Source: an uncultured Clostridia bacterium
GTDB taxonomy: Bacteria > Bacillota > Clostridia > Peptostreptococcales > Anaerovoracaceae
Assembly: GCA_934234035.1 (NCBI GenBank)
Contig: CAKQHH010000047.1
Location: 1 to 7,057 of the forward strand
Reading direction: 5' to 3'
DNA: 7,057 nt
How positions within the stretch are numbered: the stretch's first letter is position 1; the number at the start of each line of letters is the position of its first letter. Under the pieces are notes generated by a model, which saw nothing but the letters and a program-made list of their open reading frames with translations, was not told where the DNA came from and searched no databases. This document shows, in pieces, positions 1 to 5,846 of this stretch. Position numbers and translations under genes: made by a program.

Positions 1-190
1 ATTTTCCTTTTTTCCCGCTGCAGCGCCGGCGCGGTTTGCGCTCGGTTCCCCGCAAACCCTTTGTTCTCCGTTTTGATGCGCAAACCCATAGCCGGGATTT
101 TCCTTTTTCCCGCTGCAGCGCCGGCGCGGTTTGCGCTTCACTCCCCGCAAACCCTTTATTCTCCGTTTTGATGCGCAAACCCGGAGCCAG
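1..190 (-). repeat. Tandem array of a ~95-bp structured repeat (left array, partial)
   Basis: Two tandem copies are visible and the array continues beyond the left edge. A 52-nt core lies at 34-85 and again at 129-180, so the period is 95 bp. The 43-nt spacer at 86-128 is repeated at 1-33 except for one extra T in a T-run. Each core is bounded by GTTTGCGC and GCGCAAAC, which can pair as a perfect 8-bp stem. A third copy of the motif, CGCAAACC, sits inside the core and would allow an alternative hairpin. The strand is assigned as minus because the reverse complement matches the 52-nt cores of the array at 6679-7057 (34 of 52 positions, no gaps). The array ends at about position 190 with a degenerate start of another spacer (CCGGAGCCAGG against CCATAGCCGGG). 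It lies just beyond the terminator of the aminotransferase gene. No reading frame in it is credible. The function is unknown. Confidence 0.85.
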
Positions 191-212
191 GTGCCGGACG
201 CTGCACTCCATA

Positions 213-246
213 AAAAAACTCCTGCAGAAATCTGCAGGAGTTTTTT
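213..246 (-). terminator. Intrinsic terminator of the aminotransferase gene
   Basis: A perfect inverted repeat has arms AACTCCTGCAGA and TCTGCAGGAGTT around an AA centre. It is flanked by A-runs on the left and T-runs on the right, so it could act in both directions. On the minus strand it lies 23 bases after the aminotransferase stop codon and ends in a U-tract. On the plus strand it would block transcription entering from the repeat array side. About 20 bases to its left (191-210), between it and the array, hold nothing I recognise. Confidence 0.9.
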
Positions 247-269
247 GCATCTCATTCGATGATGTAATC

Positions 270-1460
270 TTATTTGTAAGATTCGATCATTGCCTTGAAT
301 GCCGGCAGGGATCTCTTGATCATGTCGTTGGATACGCAGTAGGACAGTCTGAAGTATCCCGGGCACTCGAATCCGTCTCCAGGAACAACCAGCAGGTTGT
401 GCTCCAGCTTTGCCTTCTCGGAGAATGCAACTGCATCGCCGTTTGGAGCCTTTACGAACATGTAGAATGCGCCGTCCGGTTTTGCCATTTCATATCCCAT
501 CTCGGAGAGGGAGTTGAACAGCAGCTGTCTGTTCTCATCATATGCTTCCAGGTTCGGCATCTCGCCAACGCAGCGTCCGATAACCTTCTGGATCAGGGTT
601 GGAGGGCAAACGGAACCGATTTCACGAGCGGCACCTACGACGGAGTTGAATACCTCGTCCCACATCTCGCACTTCTCGCCAACGAAAACGTATCCGATAC
701 GCTCGCCCGGCAGGGACAGAGACTTGGACCAAGAGTAGCATACGATGGTATTGTCATAGATTGTTGGGATGAACGGAACCTTTACATCTCCGTATACCAG
801 TTCACGGTACGGTTCGTCTGCGATGATGTAAATCGGGTGTCCGAATTCCTTACCCTTCTCGGTCAGCAGAGCTGCCATCTTTGTCAGGGTCTCTTCAGTA
901 TATACAACGCCGGATGGGTTATTCGGGGAGTTCACGATAACCGCCTTGGTGTTCTTTGTGATCATCTTCTCCAGCTCTGCAAAGTTAATCTGGAAGTGCT
1001 CGGTGTCTGCCGGAACAACCTTCAGCTGTGCGCCGTCGCAAGTGAAGAATACGTGATATTCCGGGAAGAACGGAGCAATTGCGATGAACTCATCGTCTGT
1101 GGAAGTGGTCAGAGCCTTTGCTACGGAAACCAGTGCCGGAGCGCATCCACAAGTCATGAACAGCTCAGAAGCCTTTGCGTTTACATCGAATCTCTCGTTC
1201 AGGTTGTCTGCGATTGCCTGTCTTACATCTTCGTGACCTGCAGCAACGGAGTATCCGTGCAGCTTGATGGAGTCATAGTTCTTTGCCAGGTCAGCGATGG
1301 TCTCGTTAACCTTTGCCGGAGCAGGAATGCTCGGGTTGCCCAGAGAGTAGTCGAATACATTCTCCGGTCCTACGATCTTTGCCTGCTCCAGACCATAAGC
1401 GAAGAGCGCTCTGATTCCGGAAGGTGCTGTTCCCAGTCCATAATACTTTTGATTAACCAT
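270..1460 (-). CDS. PLP-dependent class I/II aminotransferase
   Basis: This 396-residue protein is a fold-type I aminotransferase of normal family length. It transfers amino groups between an amino acid and a 2-oxo acid in the cytoplasm using pyridoxal phosphate. Visible family landmarks are NSPNNPSG with the cofactor-contacting Asn181, ADEPY with Asp215 pairing to the pyridine nitrogen, SWSKSLSLPGERIGY with Lys246 as the Schiff-base lysine and Arg254 as phosphate ligand, and FRLSY with Arg371 as the expected carboxylate-binding arginine. The start is supported by AAAGGAGA at 1469-1476, 8 bases upstream. It appears to be monocistronic, with its own promoter and terminator. It favours codons such as GCT, GTT, AAG and CTG, whereas the neighbouring lysozyme gene often uses CGG and GCC, which suggests high expression. 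The amino-acid substrate cannot be read from the sequence; aspartate/alanine-type activity is the broad family expectation. Confidence 0.93.
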   Translation of the reverse strand: MVNQKYYGLGTAPSGIRALFAYGLEQAKIVGPENVFDYSLGNPSIPAPAKVNETIADLAKNYDSIKLHGYSVAAGHEDVRQAIADNLNERFDVNAKASELFMTCGCAPALVSVAKALTTSTDDEFIAIAPFFPEYHVFFTCDGAQLKVVPADTEHFQINFAELEKMITKNTKAVIVNSPNNPSGVVYTEETLTKMAALLTEKGKEFGHPIYIIADEPYRELVYGDVKVPFIPTIYDNTIVCYSWSKSLSLPGERIGYVFVGEKCEMWDEVFNSVVGAAREIGSVCPPTLIQKVIGRCVGEMPNLEAYDENRQLLFNSLSEMGYEMAKPDGAFYMFVKAPNGDAVAFSEKAKLEHNLLVVPGDGFECPGYFRLSYCVSNDMIKRSLPAFKAMIESYK

Positions 1461-1468
1461 TTTGATCT

Positions 1469-1476
1469 TCTCCTTT
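1469..1476 (-). promoter_or_regulatory. Ribosome binding site of the aminotransferase
   Basis: The minus strand reads AAAGGAGA with 8 bases to the ATG at 1460. This near-consensus site fixes the start codon. Confidence 0.85.
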
Positions 1477-1511
1477 CAACAAGAAAAAACTTAGTCCCAT
1501 GTTGTAATCCG

Positions 1512-1540
1512 ATTATAACATATAGTTTCACTATTAACAA
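1512..1540 (-). promoter_or_regulatory. SigA-type promoter for the aminotransferase
   Basis: On the minus strand TTGTTA (1535-1540) is separated by 17 bases from a perfect TATAAT (1512-1517). The -10 box is extended by TGT, giving TGTTATAAT. The predicted start of transcription is near 1505, leaving a leader of about 45 bases. It diverges from the lysozyme promoter at 1568-1576. Confidence 0.8.
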
Positions 1541-1549
1541 ATGTTTCAC
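1525..1549. promoter_or_regulatory. Direct repeat GTTTCAC between divergent promoters (possible operator)
   Basis: GTTTCAC occurs at 1525-1531 and again at 1543-1549, an 18-base spacing. The first copy lies between the -10 and -35 boxes of the minus-strand promoter, and the second lies just upstream of that -35. A regulator bound here could affect both divergent genes. The repeat is short and could be chance in AT-rich DNA. Confidence 0.35.
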
Positions 1550-1567
1550 ATTCAAAAAACTTCAGTG

Positions 1568-1576
1568 TGTTATAAT
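1568..1576 (+). promoter_or_regulatory. Extended -10 promoter for the lysozyme-xth-lipoprotein operon
   Basis: TGTTATAAT is a perfect extended -10 element. No good -35 lies at 17 bases; the nearest match is TTCACA at 1545-1550, with a spacer of 20 bases. Extended -10 promoters depend less on the -35 box. Transcription would begin near 1583, giving a leader of about 36 bases. Confidence 0.7.
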
Positions 1577-1602
1577 ATAAATGCTCTGTTTTCTTGCAGA
1601 GT

Positions 1603-1609
1603 GAAAGGA
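1603..1609 (+). promoter_or_regulatory. Ribosome binding site that fixes the lysozyme start at 1619
   Basis: GAAAGGA lies 9 bases before the ATG at 1619. The in-frame ATG at 1541 would precede the promoter -10 box and has no such site, so the downstream start is chosen. Confidence 0.75.
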
Positions 1610-1618
1610 TATCTATCT

Positions 1619-2752
1619 ATGACAGCAAAGAAAAAAAATACACAAAAGCACATGAAGCGGAAGTCTCCCCGGAAGAAAACCGGCCGCCGAACTTCCCGCA
1701 AAAATAATCGGAAATTTCAAAAGTGGCAGCTCGCCCTTATCGCCATCGGGGTCCTTCTAATCGCCGGGGTGACCGGGCTGCACCTCTACTCCCACCCGAC
1801 CCAGATCGGTTCGGGGAAATACACCCACGCGGCAAAATTTGACAACGCCCTGGTCATCGACGGCATCGACGTGTCCTACGCCCAGGGCGACGGCGCATCC
1901 CATAATTGGAATCAGGTAAAAAGAAGCGGCGTGGATTTCGTCTTTATCCGTGCAGGCTACCGGGATTCCTCCAAAGGAAAGCTCCATGCCGATTCGGAAT
2001 TCAAAGAAAACATTCAGGGCGCCCGGAAAGCCGGACTCATGGTGGGCATTTATTTTTACTCGCAGGCTACCTCAAAGAAGGAAGCCCGGGAAGAGGCCCG
2101 AAAACTGGTAAACGCGGCGGACGGGTACCAAATCGATTTGCCGCTGGTGATGGACTACGAGCTGTACCCGAAGGGGCGGCTGGAGAAATTTATGAACGGC
2201 AAGAAATATAAGACGGCGAAGGGCACCGAGATTGCGGAAGCGTTCTGCGAGGTCGTGCGGGAGGCCGGATACGAGCCCGCCGTGTACTCCAACTACAACC
2301 TGCTAATGCACAAAGTAAACCCGAAGAAGGTCGCCGGTTTTGCCCGGGTATGGCTGGCCCACTACAATTCCTCCACGGATTACCCGCAGGATTATACATT
2401 CTGGCAGGCGTCCTTCGAGGAAACGGTGAACGGAATTTCCGGCACCGTGGACCGGAACTTCTGGTATTTTGGGCCGAAGGGGGAAGCCACGCAGGGCCGG
2501 CGAGCGGCCGGTGCGCGCTCCGTTCGGGACTGCACGGTACAGCTGGAAAAACACAGCTTCTATTACATCGGAAAGCCGATTCAGCCGAAGCTGATCGTGA
2601 AGGACGGGAACACCACCCTTCGGGAAGGAACGGATTATCAGGTAGGTTACGTGAAGAACGCGTCGGCGGGAACCGGCTATGCCATCGTGACGGGAATCGG
2701 CAAATACAAAGACCGCATTTCCACCGGTTTCCGAATTAAGACGCTTCTGTAA
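1619..2752 (+). CDS. Membrane-anchored GH25 lysozyme (muramidase) with C-terminal surface module
   Basis: This 377-residue protein is predicted to hydrolyse the beta-1,4 bond between N-acetylmuramic acid and N-acetylglucosamine in peptidoglycan. Residues 1-36 are very basic (17 Lys/Arg). A single transmembrane segment follows at about 36-56, so the enzyme should be anchored with its catalytic part outside (positive-inside rule). The GH25 domain covers about 78-285: GIDVSYAQG carries Asp84, LVMDYELY carries the Asp179-x-Glu181 catalytic pair, and the domain closes with FWQAS and VDRNFW. Residues about 303-373 form a beta-rich module of the pattern YIGKPIQP...LREGTDY...GTGYAIVTGIGKYK, often seen repeated in clostridial surface proteins; its role is unknown. 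It is the first gene of an operon, ending 17 bases before xth. The membrane anchor and lack of a holin or phage genes argue for a cellular wall-remodelling enzyme and not a prophage endolysin. Confidence 0.9.
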   Translation: MTAKKKNTQKHMKRKSPRKKTGRRTSRKNNRKFQKWQLALIAIGVLLIAGVTGLHLYSHPTQIGSGKYTHAAKFDNALVIDGIDVSYAQGDGASHNWNQVKRSGVDFVFIRAGYRDSSKGKLHADSEFKENIQGARKAGLMVGIYFYSQATSKKEAREEARKLVNAADGYQIDLPLVMDYELYPKGRLEKFMNGKKYKTAKGTEIAEAFCEVVREAGYEPAVYSNYNLLMHKVNPKKVAGFARVWLAHYNSSTDYPQDYTFWQASFEETVNGISGTVDRNFWYFGPKGEATQGRRAAGARSVRDCTVQLEKHSFYYIGKPIQPKLIVKDGNTTLREGTDYQVGYVKNASAGTGYAIVTGIGKYKDRISTGFRIKTLL

Positions 2753-2757
2753 AACGG

Positions 2758-2764
2758 AAAGGAG
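2758..2764 (+). promoter_or_regulatory. Ribosome binding site of xth
   Basis: AAAGGAG sits in the 17-base gap after the lysozyme stop. Two ATGs overlap at 2766 and 2770 in different frames. Only the one at 2770, 5 bases after the site, opens the nuclease frame; the ATG at 2766 gives a 71-codon frame with no recognisable product. Confidence 0.75.
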
Positions 2765-2769
2765 AATGA

Positions 2770-3531
2770 ATGAAACTGATTTCATGGAATGTGAACGGCT
2801 TTCGGGCCTGCCTGAACAAAGGCTTCGCGGAGTTCTTCCAGGAGGCGGACGGGGATTTCGTCTGCCTGCAGGAAACGAAGATGCAGCCGGGTCAGGCGGA
2901 TTTTCACCCGGAAGACTATTACGAATACTACAACAGCGCGGAAAAGAAGGGCTACTCCGGCACCGCTATTTTTGCCCGTAAAACCCTGGGGGAACCTCTC
3001 TCCGTACACTACGGCATGCAAGGGAAACACGACGACGAGGGGCGCCTCATCACCCTGGAATACCCGGACTTCTACCTGGTGTGCTGCTACGTGCCCAACG
3101 CTCAGGGCGAGCTGAAGCGCATCGACTACCGCATGGAATTCGAAGACGACCTTCGGAATTACCTTTTGGAACTGAACCGGACCCATCCGGTCATCTACTG
3201 CGGGGATCTGAACGTGGCCCACGAGGAGATTGACCTGAAGAATCCGAAATCCAACCGGGGCAACGCAGGTTTCTCGGATCAGGAACGGGGTAAAATGACG
3301 GAGCTTCTGAATGCCGGGTTTACCGACACCTTCCGGTATTTCTATCCCGACCGTACCGGGATTTACTCCTGGTGGTCCTACCGGTTCAACGCCCGGAAGA
3401 ACAACGCCGGATGGCGGATTGATTATTTTATCGTCTCCGATTCCCTGCAGGACCGGATTCGGGACTCGAAGATTTTGACGGATATCACCGGCAGCGATCA
3501 CTGCCCGGTGGAATTGGATATTGAATTCTAG
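2770..3531 (+). CDS. xth: Exodeoxyribonuclease III / class II AP endonuclease (ExoA/XthA family)
   Basis: This 253-residue protein belongs to the exonuclease III (EEP fold) family and is close to the usual length of Gram-positive ExoA. It cuts DNA 5' to abasic sites and removes 3'-blocking groups in base excision repair in the cytoplasm. The full active-site set is visible: WNVNG with Asn7, LQETK with metal-binding Glu35, CYVPN with Tyr107, GDLNV with Asp146 and Asn148, GWRIDYF with Asp218, and GSDHCPV with Asp243 and His244. Nothing is missing, so the enzyme should be active. It is the middle gene of the operon, with gaps of 17 and 20 bases on either side. Co-transcription with a wall lysozyme has no obvious functional logic and may simply be housekeeping linkage. 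Confidence 0.96.
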   Translation: MKLISWNVNGFRACLNKGFAEFFQEADGDFVCLQETKMQPGQADFHPEDYYEYYNSAEKKGYSGTAIFARKTLGEPLSVHYGMQGKHDDEGRLITLEYPDFYLVCCYVPNAQGELKRIDYRMEFEDDLRNYLLELNRTHPVIYCGDLNVAHEEIDLKNPKSNRGNAGFSDQERGKMTELLNAGFTDTFRYFYPDRTGIYSWWSYRFNARKNNAGWRIDYFIVSDSLQDRIRDSKILTDITGSDHCPVELDIEF

Positions 3532-3551
3532 AAAAGAAAGGAACACGGAAG

Positions 3552-4040
3552 ATGAAAAAGAAATTATTGATCATGCTGCTCCTGGCGGCGCTGACCCTGT
3601 CTGTGACCGCCTGCGGAAGCTCCAAAGAAGAAGAGGATCCCGGTGCCCAGAAGCAAGCGGTGACCGATTTGGATAACGATATGCTGGAGTCCTATCTGAA
3701 CCAGTACAATATGGATGCGGAGAACCCGATTCAGTCCGATGACCTGACACAGGAGGACGGTTCCGCCAGCTGCAAGGTGACGGACCTCACCGTCACTTTC
3801 ACCACTGAGGACGATGACCTGCAGGTGGCGGTTCAGGCGAAGGATCTGGAAGATGAAAACCTGGATGTGGTGGTTCGGGATTTGATTATCGCCATGGATC
3901 CGGAGCTCACCTATGAAGAGGTGAAGGACATGTTCTCCTCTTTCCGGGAGGACGGCCGCACATCCTACGATATGGGCGAGGTGGAATGCAAGCTAAAGAA
4001 GAATTCCGACGGATATCGGTTCGTGATTGAGAACGACTAA
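3552..4040 (+). CDS. Small acidic lipoprotein, function unknown
   Basis: This 162-residue protein has a lipoprotein signal: MKKK, a hydrophobic stretch at 5-20, and lipobox VTAC with Cys21 as the lipidation site. It should be attached to the outer face of the membrane. The mature part begins with a short Ser/Glu-rich linker and is strongly acidic, with many Asp and Glu residues. The pattern of alternating hydrophobic residues at about 75-110 and at the end (GYRFVIEND) suggests a small alpha/beta domain. Cys74 and Cys146 could form a disulfide. A Shine-Dalgarno-like AAAGAAAGGA lies in the 20-base gap after xth, and the gene is followed by a terminator, so it is the last gene of the operon. I recognise no specific family. 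Confidence 0.85.
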   Translation: MKKKLLIMLLLAALTLSVTACGSSKEEEDPGAQKQAVTDLDNDMLESYLNQYNMDAENPIQSDDLTQEDGSASCKVTDLTVTFTTEDDDLQVAVQAKDLEDENLDVVVRDLIIAMDPELTYEEVKDMFSSFREDGRTSYDMGEVECKLKKNSDGYRFVIEND

Positions 4041-4044
4041 GTAA

Positions 4045-4082
4045 AAAAAGGATTGCTCCGACGCATTGGAGCAATCCTTTTT
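4045..4082. terminator. Bidirectional terminator between convergent genes
   Basis: AAAAAGGATTGCTCC and GGAGCAATCCTTTTT form a perfect 15-bp stem around an 8-base loop. It has a T-tract on each strand. It lies 4 bases after the plus-strand lipoprotein stop and 19 bases after the minus-strand surface protein stop, so it serves both operons. Confidence 0.93.
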
Positions 4083-4101
4083 GAATGCAATCATTTAAGT
4101 T

Positions 4102-5724
4102 CTAGTTCTTTTTTCTGCACCGAACGATGCCCACCAGGCCGGCGATTGCCAGAAGGGCTACCCCGCCGTACAGCACCGGATTAAAATCGTCTCCGGTTTC
4201 AACGGTGGTTTTAGCGGTTTTCTTTGCAGCTGTGGTTTTCTTCGATTCCTTGCTGCCCTTGTTTTCGGTGTCGGTCGGATTCGATGGGTTTTCCGGATTG
4301 TTTTTATCCGTGGAAGTTCCCGGATTTGATGAATCCGATGGATTCTCCGTAGTACCCGGATTGCTCGAATCGCCCGAATCGCCCGGATTGGTCGGACCGG
4401 CCGGATCCGTCGTGTCCGTCGGAGGCACCTTTTCCTCATCTTTTACCGAATAGGACAGGGTTGCCTGCAGCGATGCGGTTTCCACCATTGCACCGATCAT
4501 TCGCTGGAACTTCTTTCCGTTCACCGTCACTTCCTGCGCCGGACGATACTGCTTCATCTCCTGTAGCCACTGAACCTTTGCGGATGCGGTGATCGAAGCA
4601 TTTTCGGAAGGCTTCTCATCGGAAACCAGGCGGAATTCCTCGCCGTTCTGAATTGTTGTCTCCGTGTTTTTGTCATTCTTCTCCAGGACAATTCCCGTCG
4701 GAATCTGAAGGGAATATTCCCCGTCATAAGCATCCGGTTCGGACAGCTTAATCCAGCCGGTTTCCCACTTTCCGGATGTTTCGTCTTTGCGGAATGTGGT
4801 GTCTCCTTCGAAGGATACGTTGGAGGACTTTGGTTCCGTCTTCAATACCTTATCGGTCTTCGCGTATTCGTACAGCACATTTCCCAGTGCATTTGCGGCG
4901 GAAGCCGTCAAGTTATTTCCTTCAATGCCGTAGTCGTTCAGCGTCAGCCATACTGCGTGCTGCGTGCCTTCCACCGCCTGCTCTTCCGTCACGAAATGCG
5001 CTTCGCCGTTCACTGCGGAGTAGTACTCCGGCGCCGTGAGTCCGTAATCCGAACAAGACACCACGGAATTTGCGGCCTTGAAGAACGTCTTCTCCCGGAT
5101 GGCCTTTCCGGTTTCCTGTTCGGACTCCGTTCCGCTGCTGACCATTTTGATTACTTCCTGGTTAAACTTCACCAGCGCTTTGTAATTCGCTCCGCTCTTA
5201 TCTTTCAGTGAGGCCAGTGTGAAAGTGTGCCTCTTCAGTTCCGGGAATGCCTTCAATACATCCGCAGAAGGCACCAGCATCGCATCGAACTGCGCGTCCG
5301 TCGGAACGTAGTCCTTAGAATCGGCCACGATTTCGTACATGGATTCTCCGTTATACGGATATCCGGCGTAGAGGACGCTTTCCAGGCGGTCCATGCACTC
5401 CTTGTATTTCTCCTCACTGTCAAAATCCGATGCTTTCAAATAACCGTTCAGATATTTCGGTACCGAAACATCCCCTAGGCTGTCGGTATCGTGCGGCCAA
5501 AGCATCTGGTTGTTCATGCAGTACACTACCATCTTTCGATTGGCATCTGCCGGATCCGCTACGGAATGAATTCCATTCTCGAAAGAAATGGTCACCGCAT
5601 TCTCGGAGTCCGATCCGCTTTCCGCGCCAAAAACAGCCGTGCTATTCCCCAATACAACGGCCGGTGCTGCCAATCCAACCGTCAAGATGAACGACAACAG
5701 ACTTTTCAAATTCTTCTTATTCAT
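4102..5724 (-). CDS. Cys-Gln thioester-domain surface adhesin with sortase-type anchor
   Basis: This 540-residue surface protein has a signal peptide at 1-34 (likely cleaved after VFGA). A thioester (TQXA-type) domain covers about 43-295. Its two hallmarks are YCMNNQ with Cys69 and EGTQHAVWL with Gln255, spaced 186 residues as expected for domains in which the Cys and Gln side chains form an internal thioester that can bind host amines covalently. Cys110 and Cys224 may form a disulfide. A beta-rich segment at about 300-430 has no isopeptide or Cna-B motif I recognise. Residues 433-488 are a Pro/Asn/Gly/Ser/Thr stalk, followed by a Lys/Thr spacer. The C-terminus has TVETG at 507-511, a hydrophobic segment at about 517-534 and a basic tail RCRKKN: a sortase sorting signal with a non-canonical motif in place of LPXTG. 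AAAGGGG just before the ATG supports the start. No sortase gene is in the window. Confidence 0.9.
   Translation of the reverse strand: MNKKNLKSLLSFILTVGLAAPAVVLGNSTAVFGAESGSDSENAVTISFENGIHSVADPADANRKMVVYCMNNQMLWPHDTDSLGDVSVPKYLNGYLKASDFDSEEKYKECMDRLESVLYAGYPYNGESMYEIVADSKDYVPTDAQFDAMLVPSADVLKAFPELKRHTFTLASLKDKSGANYKALVKFNQEVIKMVSSGTESEQETGKAIREKTFFKAANSVVSCSDYGLTAPEYYSAVNGEAHFVTEEQAVEGTQHAVWLTLNDYGIEGNNLTASAANALGNVLYEYAKTDKVLKTEPKSSNVSFEGDTTFRKDETSGKWETGWIKLSEPDAYDGEYSLQIPTGIVLEKNDKNTETTIQNGEEFRLVSDEKPSENASITASAKVQWLQEMKQYRPAQEVTVNGKKFQRMIGAMVETASLQATLSYSVKDEEKVPPTDTTDPAGPTNPGDSGDSSNPGTTENPSDSSNPGTSTDKNNPENPSNPTDTENKGSKESKKTTAAKKTAKTTVETGDDFNPVLYGGVALLAIAGLVGIVRCRKKN
4261..4428 (-). repeat. 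Low-complexity stalk-coding region of the adhesin
   Basis: This stretch encodes residues 433-488, rich in Pro, Asn, Gly, Ser, Thr and Asp, with SSNPGT twice. At DNA level GAATCGCCC is directly repeated at 4367-4375 and 4376-4384, encoding Gly-Asp-Ser twice. Units are multiples of three, so slippage would change stalk length without breaking the frame. Confidence 0.6.
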
Positions 5725-5764
5725 TTTTCCCCTTTAAAAACACATTGTTCTTCAATACGTTAAG

Positions 5765-5781
5765 ATAAACTGTCAGTTTAT
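5765..5781. promoter_or_regulatory. 17-bp palindrome at the adhesin transcription start (possible operator)
   Basis: ATAAACTG and CAGTTTAT are perfect 8-base inverted arms around a central T. The palindrome abuts the predicted -10 box at 5780-5785 and covers the predicted start of transcription near 5773. The position fits a repressor site. The regulator is not in the window. Confidence 0.5.
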
Positions 5782-5808
5782 TGTACAGTAAAAGAAAATC
5801 CGCCGCAA
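5780..5808 (-). promoter_or_regulatory. Putative promoter of the adhesin gene
   Basis: On the minus strand TTGCGG (5803-5808) is followed after 17 bases by TACAAT (5780-5785). The -35 box lies inside the terminator hairpin of the upstream lipoprotein gene. The leader would be about 49 bases. Confidence 0.55.
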
Positions 5809-5828
5809 GTTTTTGCAGCGGATTTTTT
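5795..5828 (-). terminator. Intrinsic terminator of the 231-residue lipoprotein gene
   Basis: AAAATCCGC pairs with GCGGATTTT, and after a single C/A mismatch GCAA pairs with TTGC around a 4-base loop. On the minus strand it lies 18 bases after the stop codon and is followed by a T-rich run (TTTTCTTTTA). Confidence 0.85.
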
Positions 5829-5846
5829 CTCGAAAAAACAATTTTC

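Noticed and set aside
36..1580. Long plus-strand open frame of 514 codons opposite the aminotransferase
   Set aside because: It runs through the left repeat array and the terminator, has no ribosome site, gives a Cys/Leu/Val-rich product unlike any family, and mirrors the codon bias of the true gene on the minus strand.
1541..1618. Upstream in-frame start adding 26 residues to the lysozyme
   Set aside because: That ATG lies before the -10 box and lacks a ribosome site; the ATG at 1619 has GAAAGGA at good spacing.
2782..3546. Minus-strand open frame of 254 codons opposite xth
   Set aside because: The plus-strand frame has every exonuclease III motif; the reverse frame has none and no ribosome site.
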